From Lunularia cruciata (Eukaryota; Streptophyta; Marchantiopsida; Lunulariales; Lunulariaceae): 64,000 nucleotides of DNA. Of the stretch, positions 1-12,512 are shown one piece after another. Made by a program: the position numbers and the translations under genes. The notes under the pieces are model-generated. The model ran no database searches and was not told the DNA's origin. It worked only from the letters and a program-made list of their open reading frames with translations. The stretch's first letter is position 1. Every line of letters starts with the position of its first letter. Location of the stretch: assembly GCA_948567375.1 (NCBI GenBank), contig OX419755.1:47869001-47933000 (forward strand), read 5' to 3'.

Positions 1-480
1 ATTTTAATTCATTAGTCTGTTAGATCTAAATGATCATATTTTCACCCTTGGGATTTCATAAATAAGCCCTCTAAATTTTACGACTCTAATTCTTAATTTT
101 ACAACTATAATTCTTAAGTTGGGCATTTAGACTCCTTTCTTTACCACTTTCATAAATTAACAATTTGGTATATCATTTCTAAATGAAATGGAGAATACTA
201 CAATTTGGCTATGAGTGTTACATATGAATGATCATGTTTTCACCCATGAATTCATAGATCACTTCTCTTTACACTAGATCCAATAGCAATCAATATGGCT
301 AACCATCCTTATGGAGGAAGAGGATAATTATGTAAGAGTAGTGGAGAATGGTAAAATTTCACTCCTTAGAGGGTTACATATGACTGATCATATTTTTGCC
401 CATTGAATTTCATACATCACTTCTCTCTACACTAGATACAATTTTGATCAATGTGACTAGTTGTCCTTTTAGACAAAGAG
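1..480. repeat. Diverged tandem repeats of about 155-195 bp
   Basis: Three related stretches share the words atgatcat-ttttcaccc, followed in two by catcacttctct-tacactagat: near 31, near 226 and near 383. The second and third (about 216-315 and 372-471) align over about 100 bases. The DNA is AT-rich and I see no gene in it. Confidence 0.55.
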
Positions 481-498
481 TATAATTATCTATCCCTA

Positions 499-786
499 TA
501 ATACTTTCAGGCCATGCTACAATAGTTGGTTTAGGACAGGTAAGCTCATCACATACCGGTTCATTCATTAACAATTCATGTTCTTGGACTATAATATTTT
601 CAGGCCATGCTACAATAGTCGGTTTAGGACAAGTAAGCTCATCACATACCGGTTCATTCATTAACAATTCATGTTCTTGGACTATAATATTTTCAGGCCA
701 TGCTACAATAGTCGGTTTAGGACAAGTAAGCTCATCACATACCGGTTCATTCATTATTGATTCATGTTCTTGGATTACACATACAC
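499..786. repeat. 93-bp tandem repeat, three copies, open on the minus strand
   Basis: The word caggccatgctacaatag recurs at 508, 601 and 694, an exact 93-bp period. The unit length is divisible by three, so a minus-strand ORF (754 to 410, true ATG) repeats a 31-residue peptide starting MNEPVCDELTCPKP. The third copy diverges after 750. No known family is recognised. It may be a coding repeat of a lost or unannotated gene, or simply a minisatellite whose period happens to preserve frame. Confidence 0.8.
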
Positions 787-789
787 TTT

Positions 790-3300
790 TTACTTACATG
801 AATGATTTTGAGTTCTAAAGTTGCATTTGTCTTCAACTTCTTACTTAATAGTTTAAATCTCATTGCATGTGGTTTGAATGATTCTCGTGTATCTAGTGTA
901 TCCTATGCTTTGGACAGCCTTTCGCTCCTCCATTCTTTGGTTGCCTTGACTTATCTATTCTGATCCTCCTTTCTTCAAGTTCACACTCCGGTGTCAACTA
1001 CTCCTCTATTCTGTTGCCTACTCCTCCACTTATTTTCAAGATTCTCCATTTCACCCTTAATCGTGGACAAATTGTCCGTCCCTCAAGCCCTACTCCATGT
1101 CCATAGTATGTGCCACCTTTGCATCTTCCTATCAGCCTCTTATTGTTCAAGTTTCCATCCTCCTCAACCACGTCTGACTCTTCTTGTTCTTGGTCTTTAT
1201 TCAATCCTCATCTCAATTCTCACATTGACTCCCCATTTACTCACCTTGATAACCATGTTCTATATATAGTTTCTTCTTCTCATTCTATTTATTGGTTTAC
1301 CAATCCCAAGGTCCACATCAGCCTCCTCCGGTCAGCCACTTCTTGTTCATAGCATAGGTTTCATCCTTGTTTCTAGTTCCATGCTTACTCACTTCCATCC
1401 ATGTCAATTTCTTACTTTCTCGTCCCATGCTGACTCACCTCTATCCACATCCATGTCAGACTTATTGTTCATGGTCACTACTCTGCCCATGTTTGGCGTT
1501 ACTCTTTGACTCACCTCGTGGCACATCAAGACAACTCTATTCACCATCTTGAGATTTATAGCTTTACCCATCCCTCTTTTTCCTACACATTACCTCTTTT
1601 ATGCTCCACACATGGGGACCTCTTTGTGTGGAAATACTTCTTTTGGATCCATCTCTGCACTTAACCTTATGCATACTTTCCTTTTCCCTCCAAGCAGAAT
1701 AGATTGGCTCACAATAGCTTGGTCTCCAAAAATTACCCTCTTCATCTGATTCAGAAATATATTTGCTCTATCTTACAAAAGAAAAGATATCCATGGTTAT
1801 CATAGGCTTAGTATCTATAGAGATTTAAGAACATATGTTCTTTTTGCCAAGCAGGGAGCTCATGTTTGAGCTCACCAGTAGTTTCTCCTATAGGCTTGCA
1901 TATCATACAATTGTAGAGGAATTTTGCTTGACTTTTGGACTTATATTTATACATTCTACCACGATTTTAATTGACATATGGTTGTATGCCATGTGGTCTT
2001 TGAGTGTTTCCTTATGGACACATGGCCCGCCTTGTCCATAACTTCATCCAATGCAGATTTTGCCACTTTTCTTTGCTCTTTCTTACAGTGCTCTATGCCT
2101 TTTCATGCTTTTCCTTGCTTCTTTGTTCTTTGTGCTATTCCTTCTTACACCTTGCCTTGTTGCGATATATGTTATATATTGTCCTCTTTCTCTACGCTCT
2201 CGATACTACACTTCGATATGTCTCTGCAACAACACCATCAATAGGCTCTCGCATTGTTCCACTCCTCCATTCTCCAGCTAATTCCTTCCCTATCTCTCCT
2301 TCACTACTATCTCTCCTTCACTCTTTGCCTGACTCATGGTTTAACCTCCTGTGTCCAACCTATGTTTTAATTTTCATTGTTCATGCACTGCTCATTGGTG
2401 TTCAAATACATACTGTTTATATTTCTCACATTCGCTTGCATAGCTTTTATTGATTGATTTCAAGGTATTTACTAGTCCTTTAGATATGTATTATTCTCAA
2501 TATCTTGTTCTCAATTTGTTGCAATTATACCTTTGCTTCATGTTACATTCGAAGCATTCTACTTATGAATTTATTACTATTCTAGCTTGGTGCATAAAGT
2601 ACGTCTTCGATACTAATCATTTCATGAGTTCTGGATCATCGGGCTCCCAAAACGGCTTCTGCTCTCATATACCTATATCTCTATAATATTATTAGGAATG
2701 AAGTGTTAGTCTATCATAACAACTATGGATAGCAACTGTGGAGTGACAACAAACCAAATCTCCAAATATAGTAAAAGTATGTGACAAGATCAGCTCTTTA
2801 TACAAAGAATATAGGGCCATAGATACAATGTTTAGTCCATTTGTCAAGGAATACAAGAGAACATATCATACCACTCTCATAGATCATAACATACTATAGA
2901 TACCATATATCCATGGCTCTACAAAGAATACTGGCCAATGCAATCTGCAAGAGAACAATCACACTAAATGACACTTCTTCCATTGCTCCAATTATTTCTA
3001 AACCATGCGACTAACAGAACTCGGATGTTGTGGGTGCTATATAGCAGTTTCGACTCCCCATTACTATTCTTAGCCACAGTTCACTCCTTATGATTTCTTG
3101 TAGAGCTTGATGGGGTGTCCCAATCCTTCTTGTTATCCTCAGAGGTCAATTTTCTCTCCTCTATTTCACGACTCTAGTTCTTCAAATAGGTGTTTACTCT
3201 TCAAAAATATTCCTCGTCACATATCAGTTGCAACTCTTCTCTCTTTCTCCCTTTTATTTTTATGTATTATCAATAAGATCAACCGTCACAAAAAGTTGAT
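790..3300. other. No gene recognised; pyrimidine-rich plus strand
   Basis: Several overlapping ORFs of 60-150 codons lie on the plus strand, but their peptides are low-complexity Leu/Ser/Phe-rich strings as expected from C/T-rich DNA, and none shows a domain. A segment near 3,109-3,160 (cttgatggggtgtccc...) resembles the repeat at 15,235-15,290. Confidence 0.5.
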
Positions 3301-6240
3301 ACAAATTTAGCCACAGTAGCGCTAGTAGCGCTTACGCGGCCAAGCCACAAAAGCCTACGAAATTGCGAAATTGCGAAATTCTTTTATTCTCCCTTTTACG
3401 ATGTATTATCAACAAGATCAATTGCAATGGGAAGTTTATACAAATTAGACTGAAGTGTGAACCGTGTGTAAAGAACATAATTTTCCAGAGCCATGAATCT
3501 TCCTCTGCCTGTTCCTAGGCATTCAAGGTGGGCGAGTTCTTTCCAGAATTCATATCAAGAGGACAAGGCCACTACCAGCTGGACACCCCAAGGAGGTAAC
3601 TCAAGAATAATTAGTCATGTGTAGTCAAAATGCGAGACTGGACTGTCAGGAGCTTCAGTGTGTGTTGGAACAAGGCCTTGCACGTCATCTTTGAGGAAAC
3701 TGTGTAGCTAGCTTCCTGAAGTTTCATGAGGACCAGGAGAGGCCAAGCGTAGTGTTTACCTGAGAGGTTCCAGCCCTGAGTTAAACTCGCTGAACTTTAT
3801 GCAGGGACGTCATACTGAGATAACAAGTATATGCCTGCTATTATCCGAAACAAGGACACAATCCCGCTCTACTCAAACTGGAATACAAAATCAGACAGAG
3901 TTCGAGCCAGGATTCTGATCCTGGATGACTAGAAGGTGGGAAACATCATTCTCCGGTTACACAAGGTCCACAACGATGAAGTTTTTGAAACAGCTAGAAA
4001 GATCTTCTAGATCGGTCTTCGTTTCATCCAGATCTTGCTGCCTCCTGGATTGAATATTGGGGAGGACAAGCTCGTCTCTCAATCTTAACTGGCTCAAAAC
4101 AGGTAGAAGCGTACATGTGGAAAACTACGGCGTATCACATCGTGCGATTAGATTGAGAGGCATGCTTGAGCTATCCAAACGTTCTCCGGCAATCATGGGG
4201 AAGACAACCCGTAGAAAAGCCTTATGAAAGCCACCTTCTTCAGTCTAAAAGCATCGGAAATGTACTCAAAACTTTGGAAGACAAAAAGCCTACAAAATGG
4301 CAAGACATAGCTCTGTATGATGAATAATACAAAAATAGCATGTTTTGGGAGTGTTTGATGGTTCAACCGAACACCCCCAGGTCGCTGGATACACTGACAG
4401 ATTTCCGCACTTCCATGAAAAGGCCTTCTCTGCGACTTTTGCGCTAGAAAACAATTTTCAAGAGCAACTTTCAAGTTCTTTAGCTAGCATCCCTCTCATG
4501 CCCGAACGGTCAACTATCAGCAGAGTACAAAACTTGCTGAGAGTCTCTAGTTGAAGAAACAAATTGCAGAAACTAAGAATCGTAAACTACGCTCTTGGAC
4601 TTGGAAGAAAGAGGAGGACTTTGCAAACACCTGTCAAGCAGGAGGCGTGGAGTTAAACAGCGTACATGTAATTTTGTTAGTCTTAAGAGGCAAGAGATTG
4701 ATGTAACTATTAACAAACAGAACTGAAACCGATTCAGCAAGCAATCTTCAGTAGTGGAAACGGTCGTGCATCCAGCAACCAGGAAAACCGTACATCCAAT
4801 TTTCGCACCTATGCACACAAGGATCTATCCTAGCAGGAGTTCCAACATGCGTGCAACCAATTTTATTCTATCATGGAACTACACGTCCTCCTCGTTCTTG
4901 TTAATTAACTTGAGATCTTACTTCTCAAAGAACGCAAGAAAACGCGGCACACTTTCCCACCTGATAAGTATATTAAGAGTTTGAGGTTCAAGGACACCAC
5001 ATTTAGCTAGCGGTACCTGCATCAAGGATCGGCTGTACAGGATCGGCTGTCAAACAGGATAAAGCTGAATAGCACTTCTAGGGTCGAGATTTCTGTAAAT
5101 TTCAGAACTTTCGACAGTAAAGCTTCCGAATAATTGAGGCTTTTCCAAACGTGGGAAGCTGTTCATAGGTCACTGGGTTATACGGCTTGGGTGGAAAAGT
5201 TGGCTCGAGTGCATCCCTTCTACTCTAAAAGATTAGGGATGACCCTGCACGTTGCGAACATTCGTTCTGTTCTGCAGATTATACTGGTTCGAAGTAGATA
5301 TATAGCGATGTTCCACCGGCCCGGCTGAAGTCAAGGCATTAAGGAGAACCTCTACTCTAATTACAAGAAACCTGGCAAAAACTTGAAATCCAAGTGAAAC
5401 TTGATCTGACCAGGACTCCGGACAGTCTACCCTTAAACAAAATTGCCAAAACATTTCAGAAACTCCCACGGAGAGACAAAGAAGGAAGCACATGAAGCAG
5501 GACATTTAGGGTCCAAGCAAGTGAAAATTGCGTGCAGTTCCCTGTACTCGCGAAGGACTGAAAAGCATAAGACATGAGGACCTTGTGAGGGTGTAGTACT
5601 TAAACCAGCTCCGCCTCCAGGTATACCTCTTGGAAAGGGAAGTCAATTCCAATGCGAGGAAAAGCCCTCGGACGAAGCGGGGGTTTTAAGTGGCATATGA
5701 CCGGAAGTCCCCATCAGTGGACTTGAAGATTTCATCAAGATCCCAATCCTCCCGCAATCAGGAGTGCCAAGCGAAACGTCAACACCCGCACAAGTACGGC
5801 CAATGTCAATTTGTCATTGTTTCTCAAGGACCTCTGTCTTTCAACTCCAAGCAAACCCCTTACTGAAGAGATCTCCTCAAAATTCCTGTAAGAACTGAAC
5901 TCACCTTCAAAATCGAGAAAATAACATTGCCAAGGTCCTAACCTGAAATGATGCTTTCTTACTTGATATCATTTCTCCAACCTGGAAATGTTCTTAGGTA
6001 CATGTGTAAGGAGATAAAGGGCTACCAGTCTTCTTGACTTGGTGGACTTTCTCTATGCGTTCGGTAATATATGTTCAAATTTGAAATATTTCCAACATCC
6101 TACTTACTCCATTTCTTCGACATATTTGAAGCTTCGTTGCTGCGGACGTTCTAAGTGATTCACTGATAAGTGACAGAACCCACACTCAATTTACAACTAT
6201 TTTTACCTCTAAACTGTATCCTTGAAAAACATAGTATAAC
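3301..6240. other. Intergenic region, no gene recognised
   Basis: Moderate GC and no ORF over about 95 codons. I see no conserved domain in any frame. It lies downstream of the HVA22-like gene and may contain its 3' UTR near 6,180-6,255. Confidence 0.5.
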
Positions 6241-6255
6241 ATGTAAGTTCATTTC

Positions 6256-8263
6256 TCACCAGACACGGGTGTTTATTGATCGCGGCCGGTTCTTGGTTGA
6301 GTAGCCAGAAGGGCCAACCATCTCATCGGGGAGATACGGCGGAACGCTTGAATCATGGCTGTCCACCACATCATAGTCATCATCTTCTTCAATGATGACA
6401 GGTCGTGATCGCATCAAGCCTGTAGGCCCGGTTGGGCCTGATCCATAATTAGTTGTAAGAGGGGGCTGTGGCGCTCGGGGAGGGCCGGCTGGTCCTGGTG
6501 TGGGACCCATCGAAGGGGGAGGCGGGGGTGGATATACATACCGCTGAATGCAATACAAGCAAAGCAACAGTTAGTAAAATACATGCATCGACGAACCTGC
6601 AAGGTCGCAAAAGCTTTCTAGCTGGGAGCAAGCTTGACAGGGTTGCTCCACGAGCCCCGTTGGACAGTTTAAGCCCTGAGTTGAGGCTCCGTGATGATCT
6701 CTATGCAACTTCTGTTTTGTCTTTAGAGGGAGAGTGGTGATGTGACGTGCAACACCAAAACTCCAGTGATTTTCTTTCCCTCATCACTACAGCGTCATAA
6801 TTTAGGCTTAGGCTCACAGGGTTGGTATCAGAGGAAGCCTTTGCTGCTTTTGATGTTTCCTCTTTTCTGGCTGATGAAGTCCTCCGCTTTTGTTTCCATG
6901 TCCTGATGAAGAAATTGCCTTTGTGATTAAGGGGAAATGCAAAAGGGAATTCAAGTGAAAAGGAATTCCGTAGGTTCCTTATACTACCAGGATTTGACCC
7001 TTTGCCCTTCAAATGCACGAGTTCGACTCGATATAAATACTTTGAGACAGATTATGGTACAGCATTGAGGCTGGAACGAGAGAGCCAGCGGATCTAAGGA
7101 GCCACAAGTGTTCTGCAGTGAAACTACAGCATATTCAGAACAAGAAGCGCTGAAGAGCAGAAACAAACCTGGGGAGGATGAGCTCTGGGCGATTGTGAAG
7201 CAAGGTATTGCAGAAGTTCAACGAAACGCGATTGGAAGTAAGTTGAACCCCGTTGCCAGTAAAGAAAAGCCACATCCCCTGCCCTTGTTGTCATTTCATT
7301 AAGATTGCGATCGATCTCCGGCTCGTGCTTCGCAACAAAAGGCCTTACAAATGTCGAATAAACATATGTAGTACCCTGATAGTCAGACAATATGTCAGCT
7401 GAAAAACTATTTGGCATGACCATGAGGCCCAAGACCGGACAGAACCGCGGTGAAAAAGCTCGAGCGTGAAGGATGAGATCATCAACAGCAGATGGATAAG
7501 GAAACTAGCGTTGGATACATTTTGAAGTCTGGCCAAACGTGCAAAGTTGTAGTTATGCAAGTTATAACAATCTTTGAAACCTAATAAACCAATGTTTGTA
7601 GAATGAAGACTGACCTTTGTTCTTGGGTACCAAAGATATATTATGAAGGCGAGCTTCGCCTCACTGTACATGGGAAGCCTGTATGAAGAACATATTGTAC
7701 TTCAGTACTCGGGAAGCTGAGAAAAGCACCTTGAGTGCTCTGAGTGTCTCTTAGTCTTGATGGGTGGTTGGTAGTAACATTAGGACCAGACACCTGCTTC
7801 ACATGCTGACAACAGATATTGTCGCCCTCTAAAGAGCACAGTCATCCCCGGCAGTGCTGGTTGACGATTCGAAGAATTAAAAAATAAAATTTGAGAAAAA
7901 ACATAACCTCTCAAAAGTCTTCTGGGTGGGCGGAACCTCACCAGGATATAAGCGCATCTCCCAATCTCTCCAAGACCGTCACGAGAGCGATTATCATCCT
8001 AAAGGCAGAGAGTTTGTCACATCAAGCGTATTGACAAACAACGAACTAGTGAAAACATTCACCTTGGAAAGGATTTAACGCCAGATCCAACACAATTAAG
8101 ATACAAATGCACCTTCACGATCACTGACAGATAAGATAGATCATAATAATAAGACAATACTTACCAGTACTGACACCAAAAGCGAAGATGTTCCATATCT
8201 GGCCTGTTTTTCTCCACACTCTTGAAACACTCGTATGCGGGATAAAGGTACCCTAGGACCATT
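6256..8263 (-). CDS. HVA22-like protein (TB2/DP1/REEP family)
   Basis: HVA22/REEP proteins are hairpin membrane proteins that shape tubular endoplasmic reticulum. Exons read on the minus strand: 8263-8165 (MVLGYLYPAYECFKSVE...RFWCQYW), 7998-7942 (IIALVTVLERLGDALISW), 7678-7615 (LPMYSEAKLAFIIYLWYPRTK), 7375-7169 (GTTYVYSTFVRPFVAKHEPE...), 6543-6256 (Pro-rich tail). All listed junctions are GT-AG and keep frame, giving about 237 residues from ATG 8262. The TB2/DP1 core spans about residues 1-110. The C-terminal tail is Pro/Gly-rich with an acidic EEDDDYD patch. The acceptor just before ATG 8262 suggests an upstream exon, which may carry a few more N-terminal codons; I could not find it. A basic stretch at 6818-6902 looks exon-like but breaks the frame if included. 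Confidence 0.85.
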
Positions 8264-8269
8264 CTGCAG

Positions 8270-9370
8270 AGGGAAATATCAATATCACTTCTTCGCAATA
8301 TCACAATTCAGACGTCTTCAACTCCTTGCGATAGCTGGGAGAAGTCACCTACAGGGCTCGTAATATTCCGAAAACTAATATCGACTTCCGGATGGCCGGA
8401 TACTCTTCCGGTTTAACAATAAGAAGCTGTACGAAGATGTGTAAACGAACATGTTATCTGAACCAGACAATTACGGACATACAGTTGTCTCGTCTTCAGC
8501 GACGAGGTTTTACCCACAAATCTGATCTTCATCTAGTCATGTGAATCGCTTCCCAACTGTGATCTCTGTAGTTAGAGAAACTGGCCTGGCGTTTGTTTCG
8601 TCAGCATATAGCTATTCTGGATAGCATCACCTCTAGGCACTGATGGAATGGATAATCCCGACCAGAAAAACGGGTTTAGTCTGATTTAGTCTAGTCTAGC
8701 ACGGATGAACAGGAAATTTGTAGCTCCGGACAGGGAACTCTGTGTTAAAAGCCTCGTGTCACACATCAAACCAGCGGGACACACGTATTGCCAGGACCCT
8801 CTATCAACGTAGAGCTTTCATAAAAGTGGCGGGATTAGATTCATCCTTCCGCATCTCAAAATGCAGGCCGGCCGAGCTTTAACCACATTGCGATCATAAC
8901 ACACACGCTAGCCAAGCACATGTAATTCTGGAGTAATTCCCTCAACCAAAGGACAATAACCCACTTGTTTGTGGATCTTCGGATTTTGATTTGACTACAC
9001 GCAGAGGTAGGAGATTTATCTAAGCATAGCAATTTATTCTGGCAAAGACACTACCGCGCGAACGCAGAAATATAGTAGACTTGCGATACCGTCCAGACAT
9101 GTTCACAACATGTCAAGAACCACGGAAGCCTCAAACAGTGTTTCATAAAATTCTATTCAGGGGATGGTACTCTTCATACACTTCAAAATACATCCCACTA
9201 TGGACGATACCCAATATTCTCCAAGTAAAAAAGGGACGTCCACGCGAAGACTACAGTGTTGTTGCAACGATTGTTCTGATAATCGGTCCTCGCCAAAATA
9301 CGCTCTAATCATGTAGGTGTAACCTCGTAAGTCCTGTGACTTGGAAAAATTGAGAAGGGAAATGAAACTC
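8270..9370. other. Upstream region of HVA22-like gene, no separate gene seen
   Basis: Holds the probable promoter and missing first exon of the minus-strand HVA22-like gene. A short minus-strand reading continues from 9,441 to 9,157 but shows no domain. Confidence 0.4.
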
Positions 9371-9371
9371 A

Positions 9372-9770
9372 CATGACGCTTCGGGTGATAAGTGACCCCA
9401 CCATCTTGATCTTCCGACTTGTTCGTATTACTTTCTACCAAGAAGCTGTATGCTGCATAACCCTGTCAATCAGACCAACCCGATAATATTCTCCTTTAGT
9501 TGTTCAGAGGCCCCCGGCAGATTTCGTCGAATTAAAGAGAAGATTTTCTCCCAAAGGCACAAGCTTCTTGTCACTCCAAGATCACAACCGTTAACAGAGA
9601 ACGTTCCTGGTACTTCAGTTCCGCTGACACGCACAACATCCCTTGAAACAACCACTTCGTAAACCCGACGATGCCGTTGTCAGAGTTCAAATCATGAGAC
9701 AAAGCCTCTTCCACAGCAGCCACCAGATGTGCAACAATTTCCAGAGGTCTCAAATTACACTTCATCAGCG
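9372..9770 (-). CDS. Exon-like minus-strand stretches of an unidentified protein
   Basis: Two pieces look coding. One starts at ATG 9765 (MKCNLRPLEIVAHLVAAVEE...) and stays open to 9571. The other runs from a cag acceptor at about 9463 to a GTGAGT donor at 9371 (GYAAYSFLVESNTNKSEDQD...). A third frame (9655-9470) is also open. I could not join them into one clean reading frame, so either an intron boundary is missed or the gene is broken. I do not recognise the family. The long plus-strand ORFs over the same bases are Pro/Ser/His-rich and look like shadows. Confidence 0.3.
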
Positions 9771-9779
9771 AAACGTTTT

Positions 9780-12190
9780 CTCATTCTCCCAGATCATTCA
9801 GCGCAAATACAACATTCCATCTCATCCAACACGTTCCTGGACTCCTTCCTCCCCCATGACTGTCCTCCAGACCACAATTGCAAAGTCTCAATTGGTCCAA
9901 TCTTCCACCAAACCAAGCTCCACTCAATCACAACAACCTCGTACACAGTGCCGATTTGGACATACAAGCAGCGGCAACAGCCCCGTCCTCATCCTCCAAG
10001 TCCACACGGCATCTTTCTTTCATCAATTCTTCCATTCCTCACCAATCGGATCAGCTTTGCTTCACGCAATGAAAGTGTCCATCATCCGCACTCAAAGCCA
10101 ATCAAACCACCAGCGCCTGCATCTCAAGTTAAACAGAACCGAAGAAGGGACGTTCGCTACGTCATCGGTCCACTATCTGCTCCACGATCTATCGGTCCCA
10201 TAGTCTTTCAAACTCGACTCAAACTTTACTCACTTCCTTTCCTGAGGAGGAAAGGGCGCGTCCGTTGCAGAACGGGAACTGCCTGTAGACGGTCTCCCTC
10301 ACCGGCACCGGAAAGAACACACCCAAAGTCTTCAATCTTGTCGTTGAGGGCCGTACGTTAGATCACTAATCGTCGGCTTGGATGAGAGTGTCATTTTGGC
10401 GCACTTTTATTTACTGACAGTAAATGGTACCATTTCAATCCTGAAGGGACGGCCTACTATCAGTCATCTTCTCACCTCCGCTTTCGTCAGCGTAGCCTGC
10501 AAGGCGTATCCTTTTCCTCCACATCACGCGCTCGACTACGGTATTGTACTAGTGGAACTAAACTGCTTATCCTAATTTGAAAAGTAGACATAAAAATAGA
10601 CATCACATTAGATTACAGTACTTGCATGATTACGATAGAAATTAAAACTAACGTAATCACACGAGCATTATGAATGATCTCGCTAATTTCTTACTGAGGA
10701 GACCAATTCTTGCACGCTTCTGTTAGAGAGTACTCTACAGAGCCTACAGTATTAATTTATAAAGTAATAACATGTACGTGCCAAATAGACATTCTTACCA
10801 ACTAAAGCAGATCCAACACTCATAAATTGTCATATTTTCACTGTAATGTAGAGACAGGACATGGTCTTCTGTAGCCTATAAACTAGTCAAATACACATGA
10901 GTACTGGAGTCAAATGGCGTGGAACTTCTCTGCAAACAACTTGCGGCAAGTTGAGATATAAAATATTTCACGAGTCCCTTAGTTATAAATAATTCCCACA
11001 CTCTTTTAAGTTTTTAATTCAAGATCGTTCACCGACTTGTCAAGTGCAATCGGTATGTTGCAGTTCTGGCATAGACACAATTGAACCAGTCCACGCACGC
11101 GTCGGCAGTCAAATTTTGGACTTCTAACTAATCACGAGCATACCATCAAATTGGCGTATAGTAATACACTTTTCATGTAGAAGCTCAACCGTTAAAGATA
11201 TACTTATGGACCAACAAGGTCCAGGGGAACGTGGCGTCGAATCTAAACGTATCTTGCCCCCACGTTCTCCGAATCGACGGCATACTGCGCGGACCGGAAG
11301 AATAAGGTATTGTCCATGTGGCATCATTCGACGTAGGAGATAGCAACCGTTGTTCATGACCTAATCTAACGGGAATTTAAGTCCAACATTGAGACGACTT
11401 GAAGCTAGCTACTCGATACGCATAATCCAAGGATCTCGATACCACTCCCATTATACAGTACTGTAGTGTCACTTATGAAAGCGACAAAAGTTACAATTTC
11501 TATTGTTAGTTATTTCCAACATAATATAAGTTTTAGTATAATAGCACCACAAACTTGACTCTAGATTTTCTTTTGTCTCCACTTCTTGTGTCGTGTGTGC
11601 TACGAAATGCATGGTGCTAATTACTTTTGAAAATTATATGTCTGTAAGAACCAACAACTCATGCCAGCAATTTTTGTAGCATACCTTCCGTTTCGAAAGC
11701 TTTTGAACTTCTTGTTCCGATTAGAGAATATAATCCATGCCAGCAATTTATATAGCATACCTTCCGTTTTGAACGCTTTGAACTTCTTGTTCCGATTAGA
11801 GAATATAATTTTTCTATAGTCTTGTTACTGTAATCAGATCTTGTCATACCGATTTAGTGGAACTGTAAGTGGGCCAAAATGAATTTGTGACGCGTTTGTA
11901 CTTAGGGGTAAAGGTCCAGCTAACAAACTGTAGGGAAAATTACAAGAACATACTCTGAATAGGACAGGATCATGTCATTGTCATGAATAGAAAATTGCAG
12001 TTTTTATCTTAATTTGATTGCAATTAATATGGGGTAATTCCCTCGGTAATCTTGTCATCGTTGGTTCATGTCCTCAGGTTCGGACGGTGCATTGCAGGAA
12101 TGTTCTAACGGCCGTCGGTGATTTGCCGTCATCGCTGCTGCAGCGACCATGAGCACGACCCGCGGTGTTCCATGCACAGTACTGCATTGC
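9780..12190. other. Intergenic, no gene supported
   Basis: Plus-strand ORFs at 9,643-10,361 are compositionally odd and domainless. From 10,570 the DNA is AT-rich and non-coding. The only structure found is the 76-bp tandem repeat at 11,660-11,811. Confidence 0.45.
11660..11811. repeat. 76-bp tandem duplication
   Basis: The words catgccagcaattt, gcataccttccgttt and gaacttcttgttccgattag occur in the same order at 11,660 and again at 11,736, a 76-bp offset with few mismatches. Confidence 0.85.
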
Positions 12191-12212
12191 AGTATTAGGG
12201 TTTTAGGGTTGT
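12187..12212 (+). promoter_or_regulatory. Telobox-type motifs upstream of the DUF4602 gene
   Basis: attagggttttagggttg contains two AGGGTTT-like telobox units about 300 bases before the start codon. Teloboxes are common in plant promoters of ribosomal-protein and ribosome-biogenesis genes, which fits the predicted role of the gene downstream. Confidence 0.5.
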
Positions 12213-12512
12213 GGATCTCACGATTTTCTCGTACTGTTGTAACGGAGGAAGTATGTGATTTGGATACGGAAGAAATGCTAACTCGAGTGTTGTGGAAGCG
12301 TTTGATTTAGTTGCTACACAGTGATTAGATTTCGTGCTTTTATGCGTTTTGAACCTAGGTTGAGGAGCTGAATTCGGTGTCTGGATCACGCGGCAGCAAT
12401 GTCGACGATTTTAAACCGAAGACTCAGTCACGCGGAAGCGAACGACGCTGGGGCAAGCAGGATCAATAGGGACCTAGAAGAATTTTAGCACTGACACTAC
12501 GCAGAAGAGAAG

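Noticed and set aside
499-786. Repeat array as a CRISPR
   Set aside because: The 93-bp units are contiguous with no unique spacers, and the context is eukaryotic.
2004-2453. 149-codon plus-strand ORF
   Set aside because: Low-complexity Leu/Ser/Phe peptide from C/T-rich DNA, with overlapping ORFs in other frames.
9643-10361. Two long plus-strand ORFs (186 and 210 codons)
   Set aside because: They overlap each other in different frames, are Pro/Ser/His-rich without domains, and lie over exon-like minus-strand sequence.
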